Shown in pieces: positions 34,656-44,555 of a stretch of DNA of 64,000 bases (position 1 is its first letter; each line of letters opens with the position of its first letter). The notes beneath the pieces are model-generated. The model made no database searches, was not told the origin of the DNA, and was given only the letters and a program-made list of their open reading frames with translations. Made by a program: the position numbers and the translations under genes. The stretch spans positions 41,856 through 105,855 of the forward strand of contig NZ_JBNPXV010000016.1 in the NCBI RefSeq assembly GCF_050433125.1. The letters run 5' to 3'. Source of the DNA: Roseimarinus sediminis. GTDB lineage: Bacteria; Bacteroidota; Bacteroidia; Bacteroidales; Prolixibacteraceae.

Positions 34656-37600
34656 TTAGTTATCGATCAAAAGTGCAGAAATGGCATGCGACAGTTTTTC
34701 AATGCTAACTGGTTTCTGCACTATTTTACTATTGGGGCGGTTAAAGGTTTCAAGCAATTCCCGATCGATGTTGTAGCCAGTTAAGAGTACAATTTTTACC
34801 GTACTGTTAAGTTCCCTCAGTTGAGCAAAAACCTCACTTCCGTCCATGCCGGGCATGTGCTTATCGAGTATCACCAAATCGATGTTGTTCCGGTTTTCCT
34901 TGAAGAAGCGTATGGCTTTTTCACCTTCCGAGAAGCTGAGTACATTGTAGCCCAGTTTTTTAATCAGTTCGCCGGTAACGATTCGAACTACATCTTCATC
35001 ATCGACGATCATGATGTTGGCCGTACCTTTTACCATGAATTGTTCGTCGGGTTGAATGCTGTTTGCAATCTCATCCTTGTCGTACTGTGGAAGATAGAGA
35101 AAGATGTTGGTTCCGCTTTTTTCCATAGCTGATTCAACAGTAATCATTCCACCATGTTCGCTGATTATTTTTTGTGCAATGGTGAGCCCCAGTCCCGAGT
35201 TCAGGTCGTTATTGCGTGTAGTATAGAATGGATCGAAAATTTTGCCGATATCGTTTTTACCAATACCATGCCCTTCGTCGCCAATTTTTATTCGCAGGTA
35301 TTTTCCGCGATTGAGCTTTTGAAGTTCTCCTCCGGGCACCTGGTCGAAATATACCGATTGGGTGCTGATTGTGATCGTACCTCCGCGTGGCATCGACTCA
35401 ACGGCATTGTCGATGATGTTTTGAAGTGAACGCTGTAATTGCGAAGGGTCACAAAGCAGGGTATCGCTGTCGTGATCGAAACGTGTTTTTAAATTGATGT
35501 TTAAAGGCAGTTTGTTTTCACTGATTAGCTCGTCAAACATTTTACTCACCCGGGTAAGTACTTTGATTCGGCTATGGTTTTGTGAGAATGAAAGCAGTTT
35601 CTGCGTGTGGTCGGTTGCTTTGTGCAAAGCATTAAAAAGCCCTGCAGCATAGCGATTGAGTTGTTGATCCTGCGTGTTACTCTTTAACAGATAAGCATTT
35701 CCATAAATGGCCATCAGCAGGTTGTTGAAGAGATGGGCAAAACTGTTTCCGATGTAGTTGAGCGTTTGCAGTCGTTGCCGGTTCAATTGCTGACTTTCCT
35801 CTTCCTTCCTGCTGGTAATGTCTTCAACAGACTGAATGGCCATTACAATTTCGTTGAACTGATCTTTGAACGGGCTGGCCTTTGCACTGATCCAGCGTCT
35901 TTCGCCTGTCAGACTTAGCAGGCTGATGTCGTGCTGAATTTCAGGTGTAACCCCCGAAAAAAGTTCTGAAAAATTGTTGACCAGATCAGACAGATTGCTG
36001 GTTTCAACCAACTGATCGAGCCGCATGTTAATGAGCTGATCGGTATTGGCTCCCAGTATGGCAGCATACTGTTCATTACAGGCTATAATGTTTCGGTTGT
36101 TGTCGATAAGGGCTGTTCCAACAGGTGCTTGTTCAAACAAAGTCCGGTAATGTTGAAGCGCTCGCTGAAGGTTTTCACTAGTTTCAACTTTATCGGTAAT
36201 ATCCCTAACAACAACATATAACGCCTTTGATGAAATGAGTTCGACCGGTTTCATTTCCACAAAAATGGTTTTATTCGGTGAGCGTTGCTGTTCAAAGTGC
36301 AGGGCATTTTGGCTGTTAATCGCTTCGTTGAAATTAACTGCCACGTTATTTTCAATAAAGTACAGATGATTGAAGGTGATCACCGATTGCTCGAGCAGAT
36401 CAATTTCCATCAGTTTTAACAGGGGTTGATTGTAAACAATGAGCTCCTGATCCTGATTGAATAGCCCGATGGCAGTAATTGCCTGGTCAATCATCGATTT
36501 AAACAGGAAGTTCTCTTCAGTTAACAGATCGATCTGGCTTTTGAAGAGGTCGATATTTTCGAGATAAACCACCAGCCACTTTTTTTCGTCATCGGCAGAT
36601 GGTAGCATTTTCATTCTGATACTTATCCAAAGTTTGTTGTTAAGCAAGGTTTCGCTGTGACTTTGAGCGGCCGATCCCTGGCGAATGTTTGCGATGTCGT
36701 TACTCACACGCTGTCGTTCTTCCTCACTAAACAAATGGAGAAATTCATTTTTTGAGCGTGTTTTTTCCCTGTATCCCGAAAGTTCTGAAAATTCGTTGTT
36801 GTGGTATACCAGGTTGTTGTGTTCATCGATGACGGCGATTCCGTTCGTTGAGTCTGCTGCAATGGCTTTAAACCGGTTGAGTACCTGGCTCATTTCCATC
36901 TCTTTCAATTTGCGCCGGTTGATGTCGTTGATAATCGCAAGAGCGGCTGTACGTCCCTTGTATCGAACCGGTGCCAGGAGTAGTTCAACCCATTTGCTAC
37001 GTTTGAATTTGGTTTCAATTCTGATTTCAACTTCTTCCTTCGATTGCCCCTGATTCATGATGTTGTCATAGATCCTTTTTACTAAAGGTTTATCTTCGGG
37101 TACCACTAAATCGAGAAAGGGAATTTCTCCAGTATTGTATTCATCGGGTTTAAAACCGGTTAATTCTGTGAATTTCTCGTTGATGAATACCAGTTCCTGA
37201 TCCTGGTAAATGATGATGGTTTGATTGTTTTTTTCGAGATAGCCTCGTATGAGTTGCTGTTCTTCCTTCGATCGGAGCTCTTCTTTTCTGAAATGGGTAA
37301 TATCCTGAAATATGCCCCTGTATCCGCTTAATCTTCTGCCATGGTCACTAATGGGGCGCGAAATGGCGTTGATGTAACGGGTTGTGTTCTCCGTAATTAT
37401 CCTGAACGAATGATTGATTACATCCTGTTGTTGTGGTTCAATAAATTGAGCGATGAAGTCATCCTGGTCTTCAGGGTGTACCTGACTTTGAATTTGTCTG
37501 AGTGATACCTGTTCCTGGTTGTTGATACCAAAAAGAGAAAAGGTATTGTTTGAACCTTCAAAAAGCATGGTTTTAAGGTTGAGCTCCCAGAATCCGACAT

Positions 37601-39641
37601 TGAGCCAGTCGAGGGCAACGAGATATTGCCGGTTATTTTGTTCGAGTTGATCGCGCTCAATGATGTGACGTGTTATGTCGGTTTGAGTTCCTAAAAAACG
37701 TTCAGGCTTGCCTTCATGGTTGTAGGTAAATATTTTGCCTCGTGAGTTGATCCATTTGTAACTTCCATTCTTACATCTGAATCTGAAAGTCACATTAAAA
37801 TCGAGGGTTTTTGCTGTGAGATAGGCATCTATTTTATTGTAAACAGCCGCTATGTCATCGGGATGTACACGTTTTTCAAATTCTTCGAAACGATTGGGTA
37901 TTTCATCGGCTTCATAACCGATGATTTTCTTCCATGTTGCTGAATAGAAGATTTCATTGGTCACCACATTCCAGTCCCATACACCGGTGTGACTTAAATC
38001 GAGTGCTTCTTTCCAACGGTTTTCCTTCAAGAGCAAAGCTTCTTCAATTTCTTTCCTTGGACTGATATCACGCACTACGGCATGTATTAATTTTTCATTC
38101 TCGAAAAGAACAGATGATAGTCTCAAATCGGCATAAAAAGTAGTTCTGTCTTCTTTGAGAAACAGCCAGTCTGATTCAAGCTGCCGGCCCTGAAGGGCCA
38201 TTTGCATCAATTCGACTACTTTCAGTCTTGAATCTTCACCATTTTTTTGGCGTTCGGGTGAAATGTTCCATAATGTTTTATTTTCAAGAGAATGAAGACC
38301 TCCGCCAAAAAGCTGTATGGCTTTCCGGTTGAAATCGATGATCCTGTAATTCCGGATGATTAGCAGCGCATCGTTGGAATAATCGAATAACTGCTTGTAT
38401 TTCTTTTCACTTTTTATGAGTTCGTTTTGTTCACTAACCCTTCGGGAAATGTCACGAATGGCGATCGTTATCACCCTGCGTCCTCCCCAGTTGAAATAAG
38501 CCAGCGTTGCCTCGGCCGGAAATATATTGCCTTCGCGGGTCACCAATTCACATACAAATTGAGTAAGTTTCCGATCAACAATCATTTGTTTGCTTGCTTC
38601 CGGGTCGCGGGTTAGCTCATTGAAGGGCCTGTTGATGAGTTTTTCTTTGGAATAAGCTAGCATTTTGCATCCCGATGGATTAACATCGATAATGTTTCCA
38701 TTTTTAAAATCAATCACAAACAATGCGTCGTTTCCAATGTGGAAAATTTGTCGGTACTTCTCTTCACTTTCTCTTAAAGAGCTGTCGGCCTGTACGATGA
38801 GCGAAACATCACGCCATAGCGTGGCAATTATATCGGGCGATGGTGCATAGATGAGCACGTCGAGGAAAAGGTCGATCGATTGCACAAAAACCCGGTCCTG
38901 TTGTGCCTGCCCGGTCAGGGCTGTCATTTTAAAGTAAGGATTGAACTGCTCAAAAAGTTGATACTGGAATGAAAGCGGCTGGTTGATTATTTCGTTACTG
39001 TTGACTTGAAATTTTCGTTCATAGGCCGGATTAACAGCACGGTAAATATAGTCAATCACTTTGCCATTGCTGTCTTTAACCAGTTCGAAGATGATAAAAA
39101 TGTCGGAAAGACGGCTAAATAGATTACGGTACAATTCATCATTCTTTTTGAGTTTTTGTATCTCGTAATGCGATGCTGTGATATCGCTCATATTTCCGGC
39201 AATCGACAACATATTCTCATTGCTGTCGCTTATAAAACGGGCGCGGATGTCGAAAAAACGACTGCTACCATCTTTAAATGTATGCTGTAAAAGGAGGCTG
39301 GGGTTTTTATGTTTTTCCTCGATTTGACGAATGAAGTCTGCTATTTTTTCGCGTTCCGAAACAGGAAAGAGTTGTTCTTGAACTTCAGGGCTTTGTAGGT
39401 CGGTGTCTTTAGGAATATCCAACAGGCTAAACAGTTCGTCAGAACAGCTCAGCTTTTGCGAAGAAAAGGAGTAGCTCCAATAGGCAACAGGATTAATGCT
39501 CCGTGCAATTTTTAAAAGTTCAGCTTCAGCATTGCCTGGTTCTTCAATTTGGGCATTTACTGCATTCAATTGTTTTTGCAGTGCATCGTTTTCAGCTTTT
39601 AACCTTTCGATTAATTTTTCGGGATCTTCTTTTTTTACCAT
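34656..39641 (-). CDS. Hybrid sensor histidine kinase/response regulator with about ten PAS domains
   Basis: A 1661-residue soluble protein with no membrane segment. Residues about 50-1280 contain roughly ten consecutive PAS domains, many ending in the PAC-type DIT/DIS motif (GNMSDITASH, IAIRDISRR, GTQTDITRH, IFQDITHF, VVRDITDKV, SVEDITSRK). The histidine kinase region follows: H box SFAHLFNNLLMAI (His1303), N box NIIDNAVES, G1 DEGHGIG, G2 GLGLTIA. A receiver domain covers 1542-1661 with phospho-acceptor Asp1593 (VILDKHMPG) and Lys in QKPVS. The residue after the acceptor His is Leu rather than Asp/Glu. ATG 39641 (MVKKEDPEKL) is chosen over a TTG at 39650. Confidence 0.93.
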   Translation of the reverse strand: MVKKEDPEKLIERLKAENDALQKQLNAVNAQIEEPGNAEAELLKIARSINPVAYWSYSFSSQKLSCSDELFSLLDIPKDTDLQSPEVQEQLFPVSEREKIADFIRQIEEKHKNPSLLLQHTFKDGSSRFFDIRARFISDSNENMLSIAGNMSDITASHYEIQKLKKNDELYRNLFSRLSDIFIIFELVKDSNGKVIDYIYRAVNPAYERKFQVNSNEIINQPLSFQYQLFEQFNPYFKMTALTGQAQQDRVFVQSIDLFLDVLIYAPSPDIIATLWRDVSLIVQADSSLRESEEKYRQIFHIGNDALFVIDFKNGNIIDVNPSGCKMLAYSKEKLINRPFNELTRDPEASKQMIVDRKLTQFVCELVTREGNIFPAEATLAYFNWGGRRVITIAIRDISRRVSEQNELIKSEKKYKQLFDYSNDALLIIRNYRIIDFNRKAIQLFGGGLHSLENKTLWNISPERQKNGEDSRLKVVELMQMALQGRQLESDWLFLKEDRTTFYADLRLSSVLFENEKLIHAVVRDISPRKEIEEALLLKENRWKEALDLSHTGVWDWNVVTNEIFYSATWKKIIGYEADEIPNRFEEFEKRVHPDDIAAVYNKIDAYLTAKTLDFNVTFRFRCKNGSYKWINSRGKIFTYNHEGKPERFLGTQTDITRHIIERDQLEQNNRQYLVALDWLNVGFWELNLKTMLFEGSNNTFSLFGINNQEQVSLRQIQSQVHPEDQDDFIAQFIEPQQQDVINHSFRIITENTTRYINAISRPISDHGRRLSGYRGIFQDITHFRKEELRSKEEQQLIRGYLEKNNQTIIIYQDQELVFINEKFTELTGFKPDEYNTGEIPFLDLVVPEDKPLVKRIYDNIMNQGQSKEEVEIRIETKFKRSKWVELLLAPVRYKGRTAALAIINDINRRKLKEMEMSQVLNRFKAIAADSTNGIAVIDEHNNLVYHNNEFSELSGYREKTRSKNEFLHLFSEEERQRVSNDIANIRQGSAAQSHSETLLNNKLWISIRMKMLPSADDEKKWLVVYLENIDLFKSQIDLLTEENFLFKSMIDQAITAIGLFNQDQELIVYNQPLLKLMEIDLLEQSVITFNHLYFIENNVAVNFNEAINSQNALHFEQQRSPNKTIFVEMKPVELISSKALYVVVRDITDKVETSENLQRALQHYRTLFEQAPVGTALIDNNRNIIACNEQYAAILGANTDQLINMRLDQLVETSNLSDLVNNFSELFSGVTPEIQHDISLLSLTGERRWISAKASPFKDQFNEIVMAIQSVEDITSRKEEESQQLNRQRLQTLNYIGNSFAHLFNNLLMAIYGNAYLLKSNTQDQQLNRYAAGLFNALHKATDHTQKLLSFSQNHSRIKVLTRVSKMFDELISENKLPLNINLKTRFDHDSDTLLCDPSQLQRSLQNIIDNAVESMPRGGTITISTQSVYFDQVPGGELQKLNRGKYLRIKIGDEGHGIGKNDIGKIFDPFYTTRNNDLNSGLGLTIAQKIISEHGGMITVESAMEKSGTNIFLYLPQYDKDEIANSIQPDEQFMVKGTANIMIVDDEDVVRIVTGELIKKLGYNVLSFSEGEKAIRFFKENRNNIDLVILDKHMPGMDGSEVFAQLRELNSTVKIVLLTGYNIDRELLETFNRPNSKIVQKPVSIEKLSHAISALLIDN

Positions 39642-39879
39642 AAATACCAATGGAATTTTAAAGACGGAAAAGTTACAATTTTTATGGTAAAACCGGCTTC
39701 ATAATGAAAAGAAAGCTTCATTCGTTTCATTATTTGTGGACCTCCAACATTTAATTTAACATTATTTAAGCTGGAATGCGTAATAAACAGGGTGCATTTC
39801 CTACCTATTGGACAAGCTGTGAACCATGATCAGTAAGCAGTCAGAACTACTTAAAATATGGTGGGTACAATGATTCTGC

Positions 39880-39887
39880 TATCTTTG
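39880..39887 (+). promoter_or_regulatory. Candidate -7 element for the dapB operon
   Basis: TATCTTTG (TAnnTTTG), 25 bases before the dapB ATG at 39913. No TTG is found at the -33 position. Confidence 0.4.
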
Positions 39888-39912
39888 TGGCTTGGATAAA
39901 ACAAAACAGAAT

Positions 39913-40629
39913 ATGAACATTGCATTAATTGGATATGGCCGTATGGGCCATGAGATTGAAAAAATTGCCATTGAACGCGGTCATCAGATTGGATTAATCA
40001 TCGACGTTGATAATCAGGATGATTTGAAGGCCGAAAACCTGAAGGGCATCGATGTGGCCATTGAATTTACCATTCCGGCTTCGGCCATTAATAATTATAA
40101 AAGTTGTTTTGATGCCGGTGTGCCGGTAGTGAGTGGCACCACAGGATGGCTCAATCAGTGGGATGAAGTGCTTGCCTATTGTAAGAAAAATGAAACTGCC
40201 TTTTTTTATGCTTCCAATTTTAGTTTGGGAGTGAATCTCTTTTTTGAGTTGAATCGTAAACTGGCAGCACTCATGAAGCCCTTTGAACAATATCGGGTAG
40301 AGATGACAGAGGTGCATCATACCCGCAAGCTTGATGCACCAAGCGGCACTGCCATTTCGCTGGCCGAAGATGTGTTGAAGGCCTACCCGTCGTTAAAGGG
40401 ATGGGTAAATCACCCCAGTACTCAAAAAGACGAACTTGTTATTGAATCATTGCGGGAAGGCGATGTTCCCGGAATACATACCATCAGGTACGATTCAGAA
40501 GTCGATTTCATTGAAATTACCCACGATGCCAAATCGCGCAAGGGCTTTGCTCTGGGAGCTGTGCTGGCAGCTGAATTCACAGCGGGAAAAAAAGGAATAT
40601 TGACTATGAAAGATTTATTGAATTTGTAA
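39913..40629 (+). CDS. dapB: 4-hydroxy-tetrahydrodipicolinate reductase (DapB)
   Basis: A 238-residue enzyme of lysine/diaminopimelate synthesis, reducing 4-hydroxy-tetrahydrodipicolinate with NAD(P)H in the cytoplasm. The nucleotide-binding loop GYGRMG is at residues 7-12. The catalytic block EVHHTRKLDAPSGTA has His135/His136 and Lys139. The Rossmann N-terminal and substrate-binding C-terminal domains are complete. The frame opens at TTG 39892, but ATG 39913 begins MNIALIGYGRMG and fits the family. It is followed 25 bases later by lepB, the usual Bacteroidetes order. Confidence 0.95.
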   Translation: MNIALIGYGRMGHEIEKIAIERGHQIGLIIDVDNQDDLKAENLKGIDVAIEFTIPASAINNYKSCFDAGVPVVSGTTGWLNQWDEVLAYCKKNETAFFYASNFSLGVNLFFELNRKLAALMKPFEQYRVEMTEVHHTRKLDAPSGTAISLAEDVLKAYPSLKGWVNHPSTQKDELVIESLREGDVPGIHTIRYDSEVDFIEITHDAKSRKGFALGAVLAAEFTAGKKGILTMKDLLNL

Positions 40630-40654
40630 GCCATTAATATTAAAATCTATAAAG

Positions 40655-41998
40655 GTGAAGACGATTAAACTGAACAAGTGGGTGAAGTTTGCCATATGGG
40701 GACTTCTCTATCTTTTATGGGTCATCTGGCTCGGGAACTATTGGTTCCTGATCGGGCTGGCTGTAATCTTTGATATTTATGTGACCCAAAAGGTACACTG
40801 GGCATTCTGGAAAAAGAAAAACCCACCCAATGGCAAGCAGAGTAAAACTGTTGAGTGGATCGATGCAATTATTTTTGCAGTGATTGCGGCCTCATTTATA
40901 CGGCTTTTCTTTTTTGAAGCTTATGTGATTCCCACTTCGTCGATGGAAAAATCGATGCTTGTTGGTGATTATCTTTTTGTGAGCAAGGTGGCTTATGGCC
41001 CTAAGCTGCCGAATACACCGCTTTCGTTTCCCTTTGTTCACCAGTCGATGCCGCTGAGTAATCACAAGGTGAAATCGTATGTCGAATGGATAAAAAAACC
41101 TTACAATCGCTTGGCAGGCCTCGAAGAAATTGAAAACGACGATGTGGTTGTATTTAATTTTCCCGAAGGCGATACGGTAGCAGTTAATTTTCCAAGTCAG
41201 AACTATCATGAACTGATCAGGATGTACGGGCGCGAAAGGGTTGCCAACGACCAGCGTACCTTTGGTAAGCTTTATTCCCGTCCGGTCGATAAAAAGGAAA
41301 ATTACATCAAGCGTTGTGTTGCCATCGCTGGTGATTCAATTCGTATTATCGACGGGCTGGTATATATCAACGGCAAAGCACAGGAGCATCCCGAAGGCCT
41401 TCAGTACAACTACATTATCACCACCGATGGTTCGTTAATCAACCCCAGGGTGCTCGATAAATTAGGTGTAGCCAACGACGATCGTGAAATTTTTTCAGGC
41501 GGACGCTACATGTTTCCACTAACCGACGAGCAGGTAAAGGGCTTTAAAACACTGAAGAATGTAGTTTCGGTGAATAAGTTTGTAATGCCAGCCGGCAGCA
41601 GCGATCCCAATATCTTCCCGCATTCAGATGAATACGATTGGAATGTTGATAATTTTGGTCCGCTGTATATTCCGAAAAAAGGAGCTACCGTGAAACTTGA
41701 TCTGCACCAGTTACCACTTTACGAACGTATTATAAAGGTGTACGAAGAAAATGAACTCGAAGTACGCGACAGTGTAATCTATATCAATGGTGAAGCTGCT
41801 GACAGTTATACCTTTAACATGGACTATTACTGGATGATGGGTGATAACCGACATAAGTCGGCCGACTCACGCTTCTGGGGGTTTGTGCCCGAGGATCATG
41901 TGGTTGGAAAAGCAGCCATTATCTGGATGTCGCTCGATAAGGATAAAAGCTTCCCGTCGAAAATTCGTTTCAAGCGTATACTCAAAAAGGTACATTAA
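40655..41998 (+). CDS. lepB: Signal peptidase I (long Bacteroidetes form)
   Basis: A 447-residue membrane protease removing signal peptides from exported proteins. Hydrophobic segments are at about 12-45 and 70-90. The catalytic Ser96 lies in PTSSMEKSML. Catalytic Lys219 is in NYIKRCVAIAGDS. The late MGDNRHKSADSRFWGFVPEDHVVGKA is box E. About 100 extra residues between the Lys motif and box E make it longer than the E. coli enzyme, as is usual in Bacteroidetes. The start is GTG (40655), 25 bases after dapB. No nearby ATG gives a complete first helix. Confidence 0.95.
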   Translation: MKTIKLNKWVKFAIWGLLYLLWVIWLGNYWFLIGLAVIFDIYVTQKVHWAFWKKKNPPNGKQSKTVEWIDAIIFAVIAASFIRLFFFEAYVIPTSSMEKSMLVGDYLFVSKVAYGPKLPNTPLSFPFVHQSMPLSNHKVKSYVEWIKKPYNRLAGLEEIENDDVVVFNFPEGDTVAVNFPSQNYHELIRMYGRERVANDQRTFGKLYSRPVDKKENYIKRCVAIAGDSIRIIDGLVYINGKAQEHPEGLQYNYIITTDGSLINPRVLDKLGVANDDREIFSGGRYMFPLTDEQVKGFKTLKNVVSVNKFVMPAGSSDPNIFPHSDEYDWNVDNFGPLYIPKKGATVKLDLHQLPLYERIIKVYEENELEVRDSVIYINGEAADSYTFNMDYYWMMGDNRHKSADSRFWGFVPEDHVVGKAAIIWMSLDKDKSFPSKIRFKRILKKVH

Positions 41999-42022
41999 GA
42001 AAGTCAGAATAATATCAATCCG

Positions 42023-42052
42023 GAAGGGTATCGTAAGGTACCCTTCTGTTGT
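42023..42052 (+). terminator. Stem-loop after lepB, possible weak terminator
   Basis: Perfect 8-bp stem GAAGGGTA / TACCCTTC with an 8-base loop, followed by TGTTGTT, a weak T-tract. WbqC starts 64 bases later, so read-through into it is likely. Confidence 0.45.
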
Positions 42053-42115
42053 TAAAGTGCCGGGCGGTTTCAGTGATTGGAAAAACGGCTCAATAAGGCT
42101 AAGGAAGTAAAACAA

Positions 42116-42754
42116 ATGGAACAAGTGCTGTTGACATCGGCCTATCTGGGGCCTTTGAATTACTATGGAAAAATGCTGATGGCCGATCAGGTGCTGATCG
42201 AGCAATACGATAGCTACCATAAACAAACCTGGCGAAACCGTTGCCGCATCATGGCTGCCAATGGTCCGCTCGACCTGTCGGTTCCCGTGGTGAAAAAAAG
42301 TGGACAGAAGATGTTGATGAAAGAAGTTGAAATCGACTACAGTACCCGCTGGCAGGCCAATCACTGGCGTTCGCTGCTTGCTGCCTATGCTTCTTCGCCG
42401 TTTTTTGAATTCTATGAAGATGATTTCCGCCCTTTTTATGAGAAAAAATGGTCGTTTCTGATTGACTTTAATCAGGAAATAAATGCATGTGTTTGCAATC
42501 TGCTGGAGCTTCCGGTGCCCTTAGGATTAAGCGATTCATTTGTTGTTCCTGAAGAGCGACCCGGAGATTTTCGTTTCAATATTTCACCCAAAAGCAGCCA
42601 CGAAGCCGACCCCTTGTTTCAGCCGGTGGAATATTATCAGATTTTTGACGAAAAGTACGGTTTTGTGCCCAATATGAGCATTGTCGATCTGCTGTTTAAC
42701 ACCGGCCCTGAGGCCCTCCTTGTGCTTGAAGAAAGCGTTAAAGCCAACGGGTAG
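42116..42754 (+). CDS. WbqC family protein
   Basis: A 212-residue protein beginning MEQVLLTSAYLGPLNYYGKM. It shows the WbqC-like pattern: NRCRIMAANGPLDLSVPVVKK, HWRSLLAAYASSPFFEFYEDDF, and a C-terminal YYQIFDEKYGFVPNMSIVDLLFNTGPEA. The family is linked to polysaccharide/O-antigen loci in some bacteria but has no proven activity. In Bacteroidetes it usually follows lepB, as here, which suggests a general envelope role. The frame reaches TTG 42077. ATG 42116 is chosen because family similarity begins there. Confidence 0.88.
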   Translation: MEQVLLTSAYLGPLNYYGKMLMADQVLIEQYDSYHKQTWRNRCRIMAANGPLDLSVPVVKKSGQKMLMKEVEIDYSTRWQANHWRSLLAAYASSPFFEFYEDDFRPFYEKKWSFLIDFNQEINACVCNLLELPVPLGLSDSFVVPEERPGDFRFNISPKSSHEADPLFQPVEYYQIFDEKYGFVPNMSIVDLLFNTGPEALLVLEESVKANG

Positions 42755-42756
42755 GT

Positions 42757-43116
42757 TTAGTATTTTATTCCCAGGCTGTCGAGCTCACTGCGCGAGATAG
42801 TCGGGAAGCGCTTGTATTGCAGTTTTTGAATGGCCAGGTTTCCGCAGGCCCTTGCATCTTCCTCACTTTTGAATGTGATGCGGCCACTAATGGCAGGAAT
42901 GTGTTTCTGGAGGATGAAGAGGGTCGTGTCGTTATATATTTCGTATATCCAGCCCTGTGCTCCTTGATATACTTTCAATGACCAGTCAGGAGAGCTATCA
43001 GAAGAAGTCCCGGACCTCACAGGTTCGGGACTTCTTTTGTATTTTATACTAATAATGGCAGTTGCTGCTATCAGCAACAGTGCTGCCATTACGATCGTTT
43101 TTTGATTTTTAGTCAT
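42757..43116 (-). CDS. DUF4907 family membrane-anchored protein
   Basis: A 119-residue protein with one N-terminal hydrophobic helix (residues about 8-24), then a small exported domain with GAQGWIYEIYNDTTLFILQK and HIPAISGRITFKSEEDA. It ends KRFPTISRSELDSLGIKY. These phrases match what I recall of DUF4907, a Bacteroidetes-only family without known function. The ATG at 43116 overlaps the end of the Kelch gene by 8 bases (43109-43116), so the two are translationally coupled. Confidence 0.8.
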   Translation of the reverse strand: MTKNQKTIVMAALLLIAATAIISIKYKRSPEPVRSGTSSDSSPDWSLKVYQGAQGWIYEIYNDTTLFILQKHIPAISGRITFKSEEDARACGNLAIQKLQYKRFPTISRSELDSLGIKY

Positions 43117-44095
43117 TGGTAACTTTGTCTGCATTGGGCTGGAACATGTAGCAATCGTCCTTGTAGCTCGAACCGGCACGACCGCCTACGATATAGCCGT
43201 AATCGTTGATCACAAAGCTGCCTGCACCTTCGCGCTGTGAAGCTTCGAGGGCTGTTTTTTCAGTCCATGAATCGCTCGCCGGATCCCACTCGTAAACCGA
43301 GGTGGTTACGGTTGAATTTTGATTACCGGCAACCAGGTATATTTTACCATCCGAAGCAAAGGTGCTTGCATTGCGACGAGGAATGTTACTGTTTCCGGTA
43401 TCTTCGTCGGTTAACGAAGTAAGCGGTGACCATGAGTCGCTTGCCGGATCGTAGCTCCACATATCGCTCAGTTCGTCGTTGTGAAAACCGCTGATCACAT
43501 AACCTTTACCGTTGAGGCTGGTGGCATTGGCCTGACGACGTTTGTCGCCTGTCAGGCTGGTAATTTTACTCCAGCTGGTTCCGTCGTATTTGTAAAAATC
43601 TTTGGTGTACAATTTATCGTTTTCCTGCGTGCCTGTGCCAACATAAATATTATTGTCGATGGCAAAAGCAGTAGCGTAACGACGGGCACCACCAGCAAAG
43701 GAGTCAATCTCTGCCCATGAGTTGGATGCAGCGTCATAAGCCCAGAAATCGGCCAGATCGTCGTCACCATCGTATCCCAGACCAACAAAACCTTTCGATC
43801 CGTTGCTGATGCTCACATTGTATGCGCGGGGTGTTCCCGGAAAATCAGCCACCTGATCCCATGTGTTATTTACCGGATCATATTGCCAGAAATCGGAGTA
43901 GAAGGTATCATCATCTTTACCCATTCCCCAATAACCAAATCCATCGATGGCGAAACTGGTTCCATCGGCACGTGAGTATTTTTCAAAAACTGCTTTTTCA
44001 ACCCAGTTTCCAATTGTTTCTACTTCATCTTCGTTACACGATGCGAACAAAGCTGTTGTAATAACAGCAATCATTATCAGAGTTCTAAATTTCAT
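43109..44095 (-). CDS. Kelch-repeat lipoprotein
   Basis: A 328-residue protein with lipoprotein signal peptide and lipobox (TTALFASC, lipid-modified Cys20). It is followed by about six Kelch motifs forming a beta-propeller. Each repeat pairs a YDPxxxxW phrase with a Gly-rich strand (FWQYDPVNNTWDQVADFPG, DFWAYDAASNSWAEIDSF, MWSYDPASDSWSPLTSL, VYEWDPASDSWTEKTAL). It is probably anchored in the outer membrane and binds protein or glycan. It is coupled to DUF4907 and divergent from the DUF4270 lipoprotein gene across a 460-bp gap. Confidence 0.88.
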   Translation of the reverse strand: MKFRTLIMIAVITTALFASCNEDEVETIGNWVEKAVFEKYSRADGTSFAIDGFGYWGMGKDDDTFYSDFWQYDPVNNTWDQVADFPGTPRAYNVSISNGSKGFVGLGYDGDDDLADFWAYDAASNSWAEIDSFAGGARRYATAFAIDNNIYVGTGTQENDKLYTKDFYKYDGTSWSKITSLTGDKRRQANATSLNGKGYVISGFHNDELSDMWSYDPASDSWSPLTSLTDEDTGNSNIPRRNASTFASDGKIYLVAGNQNSTVTTSVYEWDPASDSWTEKTALEASQREGAGSFVINDYGYIVGGRAGSSYKDDCYMFQPNADKVTND

Positions 44096-44555
44096 TATTA
44101 ATGGTTTTTTGAAAATTTTTTATTTTGTGTTTTCAAGTTTATGCTGTTTAAAAGCTAATTATTCAATTCAAAAGTATTTTTTTTTACTTCCGAATTGATT
44201 GGTGTCAAACATGACTTATAACCTTCAGCTGACGAATGCTCGTTTTCTGTTTGTATTTTAATCAAAAATCATAGCGTCAAGCTGAATTTGAGGTTGACAA
44301 ATATAAAACTTTTCATGATAAACTAAGGGGCATTAGCGTTTTTTATGATATTATGTTAAGGCTTGTTAAATAAGGGATTCAGCTGTTTAAATGCTATAAG
44401 CGCTCGCAAATAATTTTTACATTTGTCGCCTGTTTAAAACAAAAAATCAGGCAGGTTCCTTTTATAATGCTATTTTTGGCGATGAATTCTGCAAAACAGT
44501 TTTTCAGACTGACGCTTTGAAAGCATATAAAGAAATTAAAAAAGATTCTATATAG
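44096..44555. other. 460-bp divergent intergenic region
   Basis: No gene is seen. On the minus strand TACTTTTG (44169-44176) is a -7 candidate for the Kelch gene. On the plus strand TACATTTG (44418-44425) and TATTTTTG (44471-44478) are -7 candidates for the DUF4270 gene. The length and AT-richness suggest shared regulation of the two divergent envelope operons. Confidence 0.45.
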
